Shown in pieces: positions 1 to 12,292 of a stretch of DNA of 64,000 nucleotides. Where the stretch lies: positions 248,001 through 312,000 of the forward strand of contig JALRME010000023.1 in assembly GCA_026120035.1 (NCBI GenBank), given 5' to 3'. A program made the translations under genes and the position numbers. Each line of letters begins with the position of its first letter. The first letter of the stretch is position 1. This DNA comes from Coleophoma eucalyptorum. Lineage: Eukaryota; Ascomycota; Leotiomycetes; Helotiales; Dermateaceae. A model generated the notes under the pieces. The model was not told the origin of the DNA and did not search any database. It was given only the letters and a program-made list of their open reading frames with translations.

Positions 1-321
1 GATGGTCGACGAACCAAGCTGCTTTGCCAGCTCGGCCATATCATCGGCAGCACGCTTGTATGTGTAATATTTGGGTTCTTCGGGAGCATCCGTTCCGCCG
101 TATCCCATCATGTCCGGGCAGACAACGCGCAGACCGAGAGAGAGGAGGAAGGGGATCTGGTATCGCCACCCGAAAGACATGTCGGGGAAGCCGTGAATAA
201 GGAAAATAGTGCCGGTGGGAGTGCCTTTTGGCTCTGCCAGCATGTAGCCATAGTTGATACCATTGAGATTGGCCGTCTTGTATTGGTATCGAGGATCGTT
301 GGGTGCTACTTTGTCCGCCAT
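1..321 (-). CDS. Alpha/beta hydrolase, epoxide-hydrolase-like (N-terminal part, runs off the left edge)
   Basis: The minus strand is open from an ATG at 321 to the window edge, giving 107 complete codons (protein begins MADKVAPNDPRYQYK). Around residues 43-50 it reads LIHGFPDMSFGWRYQIP, the oxyanion-loop HGxP signature of soluble epoxide hydrolases and related alpha/beta hydrolases, followed by VVCPDMMGYGGTDAP, which matches the family's D-x-x-G-x-G-x-S/T-D block. The nucleophile elbow, acid and histidine lie outside the window, so catalytic competence cannot be judged. Members hydrolyse epoxides, esters or haloalkanes, and the substrate is not predictable here. No signal peptide is visible, so a cytosolic enzyme is likely. 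Overlapping longer frames on both strands at 41-612 are shadows. A TATATATA tract lies about 107 bases upstream of the ATG. Confidence 0.85.
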   Translation of the reverse strand, partial: MADKVAPNDPRYQYKTANLNGINYGYMLAEPKGTPTGTIFLIHGFPDMSFGWRYQIPFLLSLGLRVVCPDMMGYGGTDAPEEPKYYTYKRAADDMAELAKQLGSSTI

Positions 322-427
322 GGTGAAAGTTCGAGGAGGATGGCGGGGTTGATGGTGGGGCAAAGGGGCGGGTTGAGAAGCTGGTTTCTCTCGGTCCTTT
401 TGGTGTTGTCAAGAAGCAGAACTCACA

Positions 428-435
428 TATATATA
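428..435 (-). promoter_or_regulatory. Candidate TATA box of the alpha/beta hydrolase gene
   Basis: A TATATATA run lies about 107 bases upstream of the ATG at 321, a plausible position for a core promoter element. It is called on sequence and position only. Confidence 0.35.
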
Positions 436-1091
436 GAGATTAATGACGACCAGCCAAGAGAGCGAGGCCGCAACGTTGCGTTTCCACAGCATCCATCCCG
501 TGGATCTATTTGCAGCATGAAGGAGCTGATACCGGAGCGCAAGACTGAAGTAGCAATCAAGTGGGGTCGCTTAAGCTTTGGACCTCGGTGCTTTCAGGGC
601 GGGAAGGAATAGGGGAAAATTCTTTGCTATAACGTCACAAAGTCACCTCATCCCTCGCACAATGCAGGGCGGTGTTCCTCCCTTGCCCCTGGCATGCCCC
701 GACGAGAATTGAGGTCCGGAGACACCGAGACACAACTGCCTTGGGAGAAAGCTTGTCCCATACACCACGGCTCTGCACTGGAAAGTCTGGAAACGCCGCG
801 GCTGCAGGGCCCGCCCACTTACTCGTTAGTCTCAGCTCGCCGAGCACGATCCGGTACGTGGCATACTGCAATTGACTGATCGAATCAAGCGATACATCCA
901 CACTTCTCGACTGGCGGGTTACAGACTCGCTCGTACCAGTTCTTGATTTCTGCGATGCTACTTTCATCTTCAGGTTTGCTGTAGCACTTCGAATAGAAAG
1001 AACATCGTATTAACATCACTACTTAATGGATATCGCTTTCTGAGATATCATCAGCCAGCCCTTCACACAGTAGAAGTAAGGTAATAGCGGC
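436..1091. other. Intergenic, no gene seen
   Basis: This lies between the hydrolase promoter and the 3' end of the tannase gene, both on the minus strand. The short open frames on both strands have no recognisable domain. Confidence 0.6.
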
Positions 1092-2843
1092 TTAGTATAC
1101 AGGCAACTTGAAAGAATCAAAATCATAGAGCCAAGTGTCTATGGAAGCCTGGTCATAAACACACTCCATAGTCCCATTGACCGCCCACAATGGTCTCAAA
1201 GGCCAAGCACAGATCTGGGCATTCTGTCCAATCTTGCTGCCGGCAAGATGAGTGGCATTCAAGGTGTCGGGAGTAAGGCCGTTTTCCACCCAGTCGATTA
1301 GAACACCTAAATTGGTTTGCGGGAACGGTCCATTAGGTTGGTACGCGTTAGGCGCGCAATGCTGTGCGCCCGGGACGAGGTAGAGACGGTACCAATCAGA
1401 AAGTGCCTCGGTAGACTCATTGAAAGTCATGTTTCCATACATGATCTGACGAACAGACTCGTGATAGCGGACTGAGGAGGCGGTAGGAATGCTGAAATCC
1501 GACTCGCCGTGGTAATGTAAGATTTTACCACCAGAGTTATAGTATTCCGTCAGGTCGGGCCAGGTCGTTTGGAGAGTATCTTCATACTTCTTCCATCCCT
1601 CAACGATCCACTGCTTGAGGGTGTCGTATGTTACGCCATCTAGACTTATGACGTCGGTATCGAGAAGCTCTAGATATCGGCCGACGAACTCGGTCCCGAA
1701 CTGGTTGAGATAAAGTCCCCAAGTATCGCTAGTGTTATCGTACGACGTGTATCCATCTGCAAAAATGGACGAAGGCTGGTAAGAAAAGTAGACACGCTTT
1801 CCATCTGTATCACGGAGGCCGTCGACGATTTTATCGGTCGTTGCTATGGCCTCGGCAGTAACGGTCCCGTTTTGCTCGGGCCAGGCTGGGGCTGGAGGGA
1901 AGCCAGCATATACCGGCGTTGCAGGACAGTAATAAGATTTGCCGATGATAGAGGAGGTATTGAAATGCAATTTGCAGAGATCTGTCCGTGCAACAACGCC
2001 ATCGGTGAGGCCATCTAGAGGATCACAGGCAGCAATCGTCTCATTGACAATTTTCTGCAACTCGCATGCCGTAGGGTAATAATCCATTGTTTGCTCAACT
2101 ACATTGGAGTATAAATGTTGGACCTGTTGGAATGAAAAGCGGAAGGCAGGAGCCCCTGTCACAACACCATCGAAGTCCGTGAATCGTTGGACTTGACTCC
2201 ATCCGTCGCGACCACCCTCAGAGCACCCTTGATAGTATGAGTAAAGTTTGCTGTCAGACATGTTGAAGAAACTCTTGGTGAAGAGCTGGCCAAGCAGAGT
2301 CAACTCGTTAATAGCTTGATAACCGAACATAAATAGCGACTCGAGATCCGTAGTACCATTTTGAATGATGTAGACGGCGTCAAAGTTGGTTTCAAAATTT
2401 CCAAATCCTCCGTCAGTGGCACCAGCTACGGCACCATATACAACACCTCCGGGGAGAGAGCCGGAGTTGTCGGTTCCTGAATTAATGGCATATCCACCTC
2501 CACCCGTTGCAAGGTAACGATTCTTAAATGATGCAGGGGTTGGTAACCAGTAGGCAACGTTTACTGAGTCGTTGCGACCGGTATGTGTGTACGCAAAAGT
2601 CACGTTGCAGTAATCGAATTGGCCATCTGGGAACATGCTACTGTCGGTGACTGTGTTGTTCAAGACCGGATTGACTTTGATGGAAGACGGATCAACGGTG
2701 ACAGCTGTAGTTCCCAGGTAAGTGAGACCGTGGGGTAAGGAGGAATTAACGTAAGCGACCGTGCAGACATCGTCAAGGGTGACTGCATTGACATATGCGG
2801 AAGCTATGGAGGCAGTTATGAGAGCCTGGGTCAGAGGACGCAT
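1092..2843 (-). CDS. Secreted tannase / feruloyl esterase family protein
   Basis: This is a single-exon gene of 583 residues, a usual length for fungal tannases and type B/C feruloyl esterases. These enzymes cleave ester bonds in gallotannins or ferulate-decorated plant cell-wall polymers outside the cell. The frame opens further upstream, but the ATG at 2843 is preferred because it starts a typical signal peptide (MRPLTQALITASIASAYVNA). The catalytic serine lies in GCSEGGR near residue 207, with its family-specific adjacent cysteine. The acid lies in HGESDFSIP near residue 448, and the histidine in GAQHC near residue 495, again next to a cysteine. This is the CS-D-HC arrangement of the family. 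Many N-x-S/T sequons fit secretion. Tannase cannot be separated from feruloyl esterase by eye. Together with the downstream transporters it suggests plant-polymer use. Confidence 0.9.
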   Translation of the reverse strand: MRPLTQALITASIASAYVNAVTLDDVCTVAYVNSSLPHGLTYLGTTAVTVDPSSIKVNPVLNNTVTDSSMFPDGQFDYCNVTFAYTHTGRNDSVNVAYWLPTPASFKNRYLATGGGGYAINSGTDNSGSLPGGVVYGAVAGATDGGFGNFETNFDAVYIIQNGTTDLESLFMFGYQAINELTLLGQLFTKSFFNMSDSKLYSYYQGCSEGGRDGWSQVQRFTDFDGVVTGAPAFRFSFQQVQHLYSNVVEQTMDYYPTACELQKIVNETIAACDPLDGLTDGVVARTDLCKLHFNTSSIIGKSYYCPATPVYAGFPPAPAWPEQNGTVTAEAIATTDKIVDGLRDTDGKRVYFSYQPSSIFADGYTSYDNTSDTWGLYLNQFGTEFVGRYLELLDTDVISLDGVTYDTLKQWIVEGWKKYEDTLQTTWPDLTEYYNSGGKILHYHGESDFSIPTASSVRYHESVRQIMYGNMTFNESTEALSDWYRLYLVPGAQHCAPNAYQPNGPFPQTNLGVLIDWVENGLTPDTLNATHLAGSKIGQNAQICAWPLRPLWAVNGTMECVYDQASIDTWLYDFDSFKLPVY

Positions 2844-5800
2844 TTTGAAAATTATGCTGGCCTGATGAAGGGAAGGATATCTGAGCTGGTACAAGCCGTG
2901 ATAATCATGAAAGCAGACCTGGGAAGCGGGTTTTGGGAGGTATTTGTAGTGCCTGGTGATTTTTACATGAGCCGATGATCGCATCTGGCTCCTTTCGCCA
3001 AGCATCAAATTTAACAATGAAAGGTGTTATGATGCGCCCGGGAAGTCCACCGGTCCATCACAAGTCGCAAAAGTTGTCAGAATCCTAGTCAATATGTCAA
3101 AACTGGAGATTGGAGACCCCACATCTCTCCACCATGCAGTTCACAATGGATGCAATAGCTTCGTAGCGTAACTCTAGCAATGTGTGGTTGACAGACCGGG
3201 ACAAGTGCAACGCGAGAGCGAGTAGTGGGGTTCAATCCAAAGATGTCATCATAAAAAACTCAAAGACAATTAAGTTGAGCTAGTTATTCATTGCTCAGAA
3301 CTTGAGCCAAGTTGGCACGTTGAACATGCGCGATGTTTCTTGAGCCTGATTAATGGTTCAACCTTGAGCTAACCAAGACCCTAAATGCTATAAACCGGTC
3401 AACAATAGACTCATGGCTCGTCGTAGAAATGGAACAGGCTTTTCTGGCCGGGGGGGGGGGGGGCATGGTAAGACAGGAACAAAGAGACTGCAGGCGTAGG
3501 GTGGGGTTGCAGGTGAGGTGATATCTTTCTTAATTAGCCGATGTGAAAGTGATTCCCCTCAAGCATAATTAAGCGACCGAACGGAGGGGGGTTCTCCCAC
3601 TTTCAATTAGCCGATGTACCGGCAACTCTTCTCCATCCATGGACATCTGCCGAATCATTGTGTTGGAGCGGCAAAGGGCTGTCGAAGATTATTCATGTTG
3701 CCAATGCTTTCATAATTGCGATAAAGTGCAGCCCATTCTTATGCAAAATTCTTTTACTATCCAGTGCGAAAATCCTTTGCTCGTATTTCCACTGACACCA
3801 TTGTGACCCTGCTATAACGAGCTCGAGTCTACGGTCCAGATTCATTAAAGCACACGCACCACTCTTATCCTGCGACCAAACCAGCATAGAAGATTCCCTT
3901 TTCGCTTCTACTTTACGATCTTTTCTTGCCACTCTTAGACTCGTTTACATCATGCAACGAGCTCAATGCAGATCTTGAACTTCATTTCCCGTAGGTCTTA
4001 GTAGTTTTCATAATGAGCTTGCTCTGATAGGTTGCGACTGTGACGTGTCTATCTGTTTGCGGGGTCCGTAAAAGGTGGACGGGCGCTCTGCACCAAATAT
4101 CCACCCGCGTGCACGGGTGAAAATGGTCATCCCCATATACTTCGCATCCTATTGTTCTTTCCTTCCTGCTCAAGATACTGCAGTGTTCTATTTAATTTAA
4201 TTGTTGCCCAAAGCCATTGAATGGAACCCCCAAGTTAGGAGTGCCTCGATATCCTATGCCTACCTGACCTCACCAAATAAATAATAATAAGAATGGGAAA
4301 GAAAGTCCGGCTGCTTGAGAATAATTTTGGTCATCTTTTGCCCCAAAGTGACTCCCAGTGATAAGATTCAATCTATAGACCTCCTCAAAGCGATATTCCT
4401 GATTACAGTGGGCTTAATGAGCCTCAATTAAACAACCATGCACCGGAAACCAGGTTCTAATCGTACCGAGCACATGGCTGGTGGTAAAATCTGTCGGTAC
4501 ACTGGTTCTGAGGCTAGGAAACCCAGTGTTAAGCAGAATCTGATCATGCTGGGTAAGAAGATAGGCTTTATTTGATGGAGCAGATTGATTTTGTGATTAT
4601 CTGATCCGTGAACATTGAATTTGGCTCCAAACTCATGGAAAGAACCTTGCTCCATGGCGGATGTTCGGTCTCGTGGAACATCCTCAGGCTGGGCAATAAT
4701 CGTCTCCTTCTCGTCTACTTTGTCCAGTATGTCAGTCACTACCAAACTTATCAGCCGCAGGGTTCACAAGCGTATATTCGCTCGTTAAAATATGTTTGGG
4801 GATACCAAACTCGGACGTGAACTCGAGCTTGATACTGGCACGAAGTGGCGAGCGGCGCTATGGTAGGGCAATAGTTAAGTTCTGCTTACAAGAAGGCATG
4901 AAAACTTTAGACTCTCGCAATACAGCGAGGGAATTATTGCTGTGGTGATCTGAATTATTTCGAAGGGCTATTCTTACCTAAAATATGAATTTTCTTCTGT
5001 TTTATCCACTTCAATCTCTTCCCCACTTTGGGGTTGACAACCAAGAAATCCGACGGATCATCTATTCTTCGACACTCGCAGATGTGGGTTTGTTTGAACT
5101 TTGCAAGCCACGAACTACTTCCTATTCCTCCTGCTATTGCCAGCGGGCTTTGTTCCTGAGGACCTTTGAGATAGGCATGGGAAGTTGTCAAGAGTGAAGT
5201 TAGATGGGAGGGTCTCATTTGTGGAAGCAAAAGTCTTGCCATTGCCCGCTTGATTGCCTTCAGGAATCAGCTTTTCCAACTCAGATTCTGAAAATGAAAT
5301 ATATGCCACTATCAGATTCCATGCAATCAGAAAATTTGCATCCTTTGATAGGACTTCTCATCTTTAAAAAATGCGTTGTTGAGACTTCTTGGACTTTCAA
5401 GCCTTGAAGCGAGAACAATTTCTTTGCCATCAGCCACCAGTCGCAATATTCCACAATCGATTTTCGGTCATCTCAATTCTAGTAGAATTATTTATATATG
5501 CCTACAGTACTTCGTAAAAGCCAAGGCCAATGATTCGATATAGAAACCCCCACCAGAGCCCCCCGATGCTGCCAAGTGGCCAACAGCGAACAAGCCTTTC
5601 TTGGCGCAAGAGCCAGAGCCATGTAACGAAACCCACAATTCTATTAACGACATGTCATCTCATATCCAAGGCCATCACCACCAGATACCGAATTCGCTAT
5701 CAGGACCAAATCGGTGTAACTCTGTATTGCAGGGAAATCCATAGAATGTATTGCATTTCCGCATTAGTCCTCCTCCCACTTTATCTTGCCGAGGCCAGGG

Positions 5801-6438
5801 TTGCCATCTCCACAACGAGAACGAGCCAAACGTTCCTATCGTACCGTCCCGTCCCCATGCAACTCCCTCTCTACAAATTCTCTTATCTTGCGAATCCACG
5901 GCCGAGATGGTGTGCGAGGATCCACCGAGATCTTCAACAACTAGAAGGTGTTAAGCCATCGGATCATGTCTTATTGTCAGGCGGTTTTCTGTCCTGCGAG
6001 CTGCATTCCAATTGACGACGAGGATTGAAGTACGACCATTCTCGTCGCTCTCAAACGCCAGATTTCCGAAGAGCTGTGACAGACTCCTCAGCCTTTATCT
6101 TTGACCGGTCAAAGTCCGGAAGTACAACAGTCCAACATTCATTATCACGATGTCTCCACTGCATACGTCTTACCATGTTTATCATTGGCTTCCGACATGG
6201 CGTTATCTTCCCTGGCGAACACAGAATAGGATTTTGATAGCACATGAGATCTATGTGGACGGCCATTTTGCCCTTTGTGTACACGAATGTGTACGCGTGC
6301 ATTGTACCCTGCACCTGCCATAATAGTTCTTATGATTTGGGATACTTAATCAAGCTCCAGCCCAAAATTTCCTTGCCGGTGTATATTCTCCTGATACAAG
6401 TTTTCGTGCTCTCGTCGAAGAGTCAGCAAGACTCCAAA
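2844..6438. other. Long gene-free stretch (about 3.6 kb)
   Basis: Only short open frames are present (for example 4428-4745 minus and 5530-6015 plus). None shows a domain, signal peptide or convincing splice structure. A 14-base poly-G tract lies at 3450-3463. The part near 6.4 kb should hold the promoter of the peptide transporter gene. Confidence 0.55.
3450..3463. repeat. Poly-G tract (14 G)
   Basis: An uninterrupted G run in intergenic DNA. Tracts of this kind are prone to slippage and sequencing error, so the exact length is uncertain. Confidence 0.8.
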
Positions 6439-8495
6439 ATGTGTTCGTGTCTCCCGCTAGTCTGACTCGAATTTTGCAACTAACATCTACCTGATAGCTG
6501 TTAATAATTCAAATCCTCTTGAGCCTTCGGTGTTTGCAACCAGCGTTCCGGAGGCAGTTGCAGAACCGCATGGGCGGAGCTCCTATGCCCCGGTTGAGGA
6601 AATCGGGGCGCCTTACCATGAAAAGGAGCTCAAACAATATGACGATGTTGAGGCCGTCACATCTGGCATTGACGTTGATGAGTCCCAGTATCCTGTACCC
6701 ACTGAAGAGGAGAAAACTACTCTTCGAAAAGTCTCGGACAGCATCCCAGCAGTGTCATTTGCGCTTTGCGCTGTCGAATTTGCTGAGCGTGCTTCCTACT
6801 ACGGAACTACCACCGTATTTTCCAACTTCATGCAATTTTCACTACCCAAAGGTGGAAACGGTGCTGGTGCCCCTCCAAGAGGCACTGAAGAGACAGCAGG
6901 TGCTCTTGGAAAAGGCTTGCAATTCTCAAACGCCTTCGTGTTGCTCTTTACCTTCTTAGCATATGTTATTCCGTTGCTAGGGGCATGGATTGCGGATACA
7001 AGATTTGGAAGATACAAGGTGATTGCCATTGGAGTTGGGATTTGTGGAGTTGCCCATATAATCATGATCATTGGCGCGTGAGTTTTCTAGCCCGTTAGTG
7101 TACGAGGATCGTTGGACTTTGACTGACATCATGACAGTATCCCAAAGGTACTTCAAGGTAGTGCCGCTATCGCGCCATTCTTAATCAGCTTTTTCCTGCT
7201 GGCATTCGGGGCTGTAAGTATTCACTTCGTACGCCTCACAGAGAGTTACAACTCACATTGCAAAGGGACTCTTCAAACCGAACATTGCTCCAACCGTGCT
7301 CGACCAGTATAAAAACCAGCGACAGTACACCAAAGTCTTGAAATCTGGCGAAAAGGTTCTCGTCGACCCGGAAACCACCATTCAACGCATGATGTTGATC
7401 TTTTATGGTCTCATTAATGTTGGTGCCTTCTATGCCGTCGGAACTGATTACGCTGAGAAGTATGTCGGCTATTGGCTAGCTTTCTTGCTGCCAGGTATCA
7501 TCTACTTCCTACTCCCAATCCTCCTCCTGGTGTTTTACAAGAAGACGATCAAAGTGGCCCCATCCAAGTCTGCATACGATAATGTATACCGAATCATCTG
7601 GATTGCACTCAAGAAGAATGGCTTACGCATTGGCCGCAAAGGCTTCTGGGATCCAGCAAGACCATCGGTCATGCGCGCCAATGGCATCACGACCTACAAC
7701 GGAGAACCGATTCCCTGGGATGATGCTCTTGTAGATGATGTTCACCGAACTTTTGCTGCTTGTCAAATATTTCTCTACTTCATTGTCTACAACCTCAACG
7801 ATGGTGGAATTGGAAGTGTCCTTACCTCCCAAGCTTCAACTCTTACCACGCGTGGGGCCCCCAACGATCTCTTAGGCAACTTCAACCCACTGACCATTAT
7901 TATCACCATTCCAATTCTCAGTTATGGCGTTTACCCACTACTACATAAGTGGAAGATTCCATTTGGACGTGTGACACGTATAACTTTTGGTTTCACACTT
8001 GCTTGGATCTCCGGTGTTATCGGCGCTATTGTCCAATGGAGAATTTACGAGACATCACCTTGCGGCTACCATGCTACTGGCTGTGATATTGGCACCGGAG
8101 TCTCCCCCCTCTCTCTCTGGATTCAAATCCCAACTGTCGCTCTTGGCGCTATCTCTGAATGTTTCTGTAACGTGACTGCTTACGAGCTGGCATATGCCCG
8201 AGCACCAAAGGGTATGCGCTCTTTGGTTATGAGTTTGTTCTTGTTCACCAGTGCTCTAAGTGCCGCCGTAGGTGAAGCAGTCAGCCCTGCTATTAGTGAC
8301 CCACACTTGATCTGGGTTTGGGCTGGACCAGCTATTGCGTTAGCAATTCTAACTGCTCACTTTTACTGGACTTATCGGCACATGGATAAGGATGAATTCA
8401 TGATTGAGCACGAAGATGGCGCGACCTCAGATTCTAGACTGGTTAGTGAACAGGGTAGTGAAACCGAGCAGGTCAAAGGTGAGACTGTAGCTTAA
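6439..8495 (+). CDS. PTR2/POT family proton-coupled oligopeptide transporter
   Basis: This is a plasma-membrane di/tripeptide:H+ symporter. The family E-x-x-E-R motif is seen in VEFAERASYYGTT, followed by a long membrane region ending near FYWTYRHMDKDEF. Two introns are clear: 7078-7137 (GTGAGT..CAG) and 7214-7265 (GTAAGT..AAG). They join IIGAIPKVLQGSAA and LLAFGAGLFKPNIAPTV, the latter a hallmark of the family. Coding is continuous from 6498, just after a good acceptor (CTAAC branch point at 6480-6484, AG at 6496-6497). The first exon is therefore upstream and small. A tentative solution is ATG at 6439 with a weak donor (GTTCGT) at 6443, which joins in phase to give MSVNNSNPLEP and a 629-residue protein. 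The start is the uncertain part; the family call is firm. The gene converges on the sugar transporter. Confidence 0.88.
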
Positions 8496-9053
8496 GGTAC
8501 GGCAATCTAGATTTAATTTATGTAGCTCCGAACACTCTTTCAGGCTGATACGCTTATCTTCTTCAATCTCATTGCAGAAAGAGCCCTCGTTTGTTCTCAA
8601 GTTCTGCTTAAATGGATCACATGTTATTTATGCAAACCTATCTTTCAAAAACTACTTAATATAGTTCAGAGACTCATTACTCTTTACATGTTATGGATTT
8701 ACCAATTTTTCTAGATTCCGCATGTGGCTACTCGAGACAATAGCCTCGTCGCTTACCGTTTTTACCACTGAGACTATGCCCAAATCAAGCGAGCATGCCC
8801 AGTAAGATCAGCAGGCATGATTTTAGCGGTCAGCACTATGTTTCCAACACATCAATCCTAGATCTTGCATTAATAAGGTGCATATTATCGAATCTATAAT
8901 TTTATTGGAGATATTGCTTGAAACCTTTCTCATTGGCCGTTTACCTCTTGCCTATGTTCCAGACACAGACTTATCATAGCAAGATATAAATTTCCCTTCA
9001 GAGCCTGTTGACGACTTTCTAGAGGTCGAAAGAGACTCCATTGACTATCTGCC
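8496..9053. other. Intergenic between converging genes
   Basis: This holds the 3' flanks of the peptide transporter (plus) and sugar transporter (minus). It is AT-rich with no coding signal. Confidence 0.6.
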
Positions 9054-10628
9054 CTATGCTTCTTCATGATGAATCCCAACGGACTTTTCAGTTGCAATCT
9101 CGGCAGCGAGTGGATCCTTCAGAGCATGCGGCACTAGCTGGTCCCCAAACAGCTCATCCATCTGTTCCAAGGTATAGCCTTTGGTTTCGGGATAGAACAG
9201 TATGTAGCATATGGCACCTATGACACCAAAAACGAAGAATACGTAAAAATACTTGAAACTGATATTCGACAGGGCTGTAGGTGTGATCTGAGCGAAGATT
9301 AGATTCAGAGTCCAATTTGTGAACGTCGATAGGGAATTGCCGCGGGCTCGGATGTCGACGGGGAAAATCTCAGCCGGATAAACCCAAGATATTATCCCAG
9401 TAGGAACATAAAATAGGCTGAACACAAAGTTCATCGCCACCATGGCGCGAAGCTGGTCTGGTCCTGCACCCTGGAGATGTTGGGATAGAGCCGCATTGAC
9501 AACCAATGCCAAAGCGCAACCTGCGGCACTGATAATGAGCGGCTTTACACGACCGACACGCTCTAGAAGCCAAAGTCCAATTGTACAATAGACAATAGAC
9601 AGAGCACCGCTAATCCCTATAATCATCAAGGACTCTTGCGTGTCTATTCCAAGTGTTTCGTAGATTCGAGGGCCATAGTAGTTGATCACATTGATGCCCG
9701 AAAGGGGTCCAAAGGCCTGAACTCCACATCCAAGTAGGAGTCTTCGACGCCAAGAGGGTTTCCGGAAGATCGACACCCACGAGATCTGATTGTGTTCTCG
9801 TTCTGCGATGATGGTGTCACGGATCTCACGGTATTCCAGCTCCACATACTCTCTGTTGGTGCCATCAGCATCGTCATGAAGCTTATGCAATGTAGCTAGC
9901 GCTTCTTCATGTCTATCTTTTTCCATGAGCCAACGTGGAGATTCTTGAAGGAACCAAATGCCACTCAAGAGAATTAAAGCAGGCACACATTGGAATGCCA
10001 ATGGAAATCTCCCTAGAATCACATCAGATAAGCATACTGGTGAGTAGATTCTTCAAACGTACATTGGATGTCGGTATTGGCAAAGCTGCAGCCGTAGCCT
10101 AGCCATTGAGCAACCAGAAACCCCCAACTTAACATCCATTGCAACAAGCCCGAAAGTGCTCCTCTATATTTTGCATCCGCCAACTCACCTGCATACATGG
10201 GAATTGTCGAAGTCAGAATACCTACTGCGCAGCCAGCAATGAAACGCCCAATGATAAGCATCACCATGCTTACTGCACCAGCCTGCAGAGCACATCCTAT
10301 AGCGGCAATAAGAGACCCAAGAGCTATCGTATTCTTTCGCCCTAGGACATCTGCGACTACGAAGGTAATCATAGTGCCAAGAATGGCACCACCTTGAAAA
10401 GACGAGACAATGCCACCCGTAACATTGTCGTTCGGGCTATTGAAGTAGTCAATGAACCTGGGTTGTGCTATCGTTGAAGTGATGATGCCAGAATCGTATC
10501 CAAATAAAAACCCTAGTCATCAAATTAGTATGTCTCTCCAAGGCTCTCTACATATCAAGAGTTGCTAGTTATTACATGCCTCCGATGGCCAAAAACAAAG
10601 CCGAACCAATAGTAGTGGCTTTTCCCAT
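9054..10628 (-). CDS. MFS sugar (hexose-type) transporter
   Basis: This is a proton-linked monosaccharide permease of the sugar porter family, 485 residues in three exons: 10580-10628, 10063-10512 and 9054-10012. Family signatures are FLFGYDSGIITSTIA at the N-terminus, GRKNTIALGS after TM2, GRFIAGCAVG and YAGELADAKYRG, QESPRWLMEKDR near residue 190, and YPETKGYTLEQMDELF before the C-terminal tail. Intron 2 (10013-10062) is GT-AG. Intron 1 (10513-10579) keeps the frame only if a GC donor (GGAG^GCATGT) is used, which restores the canonical AIGGFLFGYDSG; the nearby GT donor breaks the frame. The protein is slightly short but complete. The specific sugar cannot be assigned. It lies near a peptide permease and a secreted esterase, in line with nutrient uptake. 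Confidence 0.9.
10513..10579 (-). other. GC-AG intron in the sugar transporter gene
   Basis: The donor is GCATGT after GGAG and the acceptor is CTAG. Only this pairing gives the in-frame conserved join GGFLFGYDS. The adjacent GTAATA donor would shift the frame by one base. Confidence 0.75.
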
Positions 10629-12292
10629 GATTGCAGATTGGGAGCTGAATAGTGTTCTAAGCACCCGATGCTACGAATAACCTCTCATATGGAAGCAGTG
10701 GCGTTCTCTGAAATCCCGTGTGTCACCCAGGAAGGTACTTATCTGGGGCGTGGAGACCCCACATCCCACCTCAGAGTCTTCTTCGTCGGTCCGAAATCTA
10801 CCGAGGCGCATAGTGGACGGAATAGTTGGATTCTCTGCCCGTCTCAGCAGCAGAGGGGAAGCTCTCTTCCTAAATAGTCATCCAAATTTTATTAGCAGGG
10901 TTATCGAAGGTGGACGGCGGCACTCCAAATCCCTTTATTAGGCCTCGTTATGCGGAGAAGGCGCTCCGGCCAAGATTTTAGACAGAAACTGGGGAAAGTC
11001 ATGCTCGGGGCACTGTTCATATTTCAGTCTTGTTGCGGAGTAATACATACGTATCATACGACTTGGAGCGCCGTACGCCTTATAAGATGATGCATTGCGA
11101 CGGCAGTAAGCCTCGGCAATCCTCAGGCACTTACTCCCCTCATTTTGTTGATCATGGTGGGCGAGGTCTGTCGAGGACAAATAATCAATACTAAGACCAA
11201 CTTGAACTTGTCCAAATCGGCCATTCATATGGAATGGCAAATTCTTAATTATCAGATGAATTGGGACAGCCTTGCTTTTGACGAGAAAGTGTCGTTAGAC
11301 CTCATCGGCTAGATAGCTGTCTGGCGGAAATTTGTTTCTTTCGACAGAATAACTTATACCGAAGCTGTCTTAAACATCTGCTAATAAATGGGGGTCTTAC
11401 GACTTCGGCAAAGTTTCCAGGAGGGCTAGTTTTGGAAATACTCATTGTGAACATTGCATGATCATGCCAAAGAGGCTTTAGTTTCGCAATCTCACTCACA
11501 CTGCGTCGGAATACGATCACTTCTCGACATTTGTCGTCGGGAAAGCATTGACGTTTCCTTGGCTGCAGAACATGGTCATTAATCATAATTTCTTACTTCC
11601 AGCTATGATTTAAATAACCAGGGAGCAATTTCTGAGGAAAGTACTTGGAAAGGAAAATGGAACACGTAGAGGAAGTTCTGAAAGGCAAGTAGGCACTCCT
11701 AGACGACCAACCAAGCACGCCCCCGAGCGGGGAATTATTACGTGAGATAAAAAGTTTGTTCGAGGGATTTGAACAGATCCCCAAGGATACTTTAATGGGA
11801 CGTGAAGATATATTCTTAGCAGACACACTGTCTTAAATTAAATAATCCCTAGTATCTCTAGGGTAAACTTATATGGGACTGAACTTTCGGACTGAGCGAA
11901 ATGCATTGAACCTAGAGACTTAATAGGAGGTCTAAGGGTATATTAAAATAGGATTTCTGCAGCTTGAGGCGTAAAAACACTTCGAGTTTAGGTAACCTAG
12001 AATAAGAAATGAAAATGAGGCCGTTCAGAGAGGCCTGAGAACCTGCATAAGCGAGTCCATGTGTCAAATGCACAGTGTCAGGGGCAAATTATTCCAGAAC
12101 TTGAATACCATTTCTGATCAGTACGTATAAAATAACCTAAACCAGTAACGATCCGAAAGTAGGCGTAATATTAAGGAAACTTTGTTTCGTCAACTATGGG
12201 CTCCCAATTATCATTGAGCCATTACTACACTTCAACCCTCTTACCAGAGGATCCGAACCCCAAATTTAATGAAATTAATCGTCGCTTCATTT
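10629..12292. other. Intergenic, no convincing gene
   Basis: Minus-strand open frames at 10938-11240 and 11302-11586 read somewhat like protein. The first ends next to an AATAAA, but neither has a recognisable domain or splice structure, so they are not called. Confidence 0.5.

Noticed and set aside
41..612. Open frames of 123 (minus) and 139 (plus) residues at the left end
   Set aside because: They overlap the alpha/beta hydrolase in other frames. Their composition is Arg/Ser-rich without a domain, whereas the third frame carries HGFPD.
5530..6015. 161-residue plus-strand frame
   Set aside because: No domain, no signal peptide, no matching splice sites, and no conserved-looking hydrophobic pattern.
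10938..11586. Two minus-strand frames that read somewhat like protein, with AATAAA nearby
   Set aside because: They could not be joined by good splice sites, and no family was recognised; kept only as a note in the intergenic entry.
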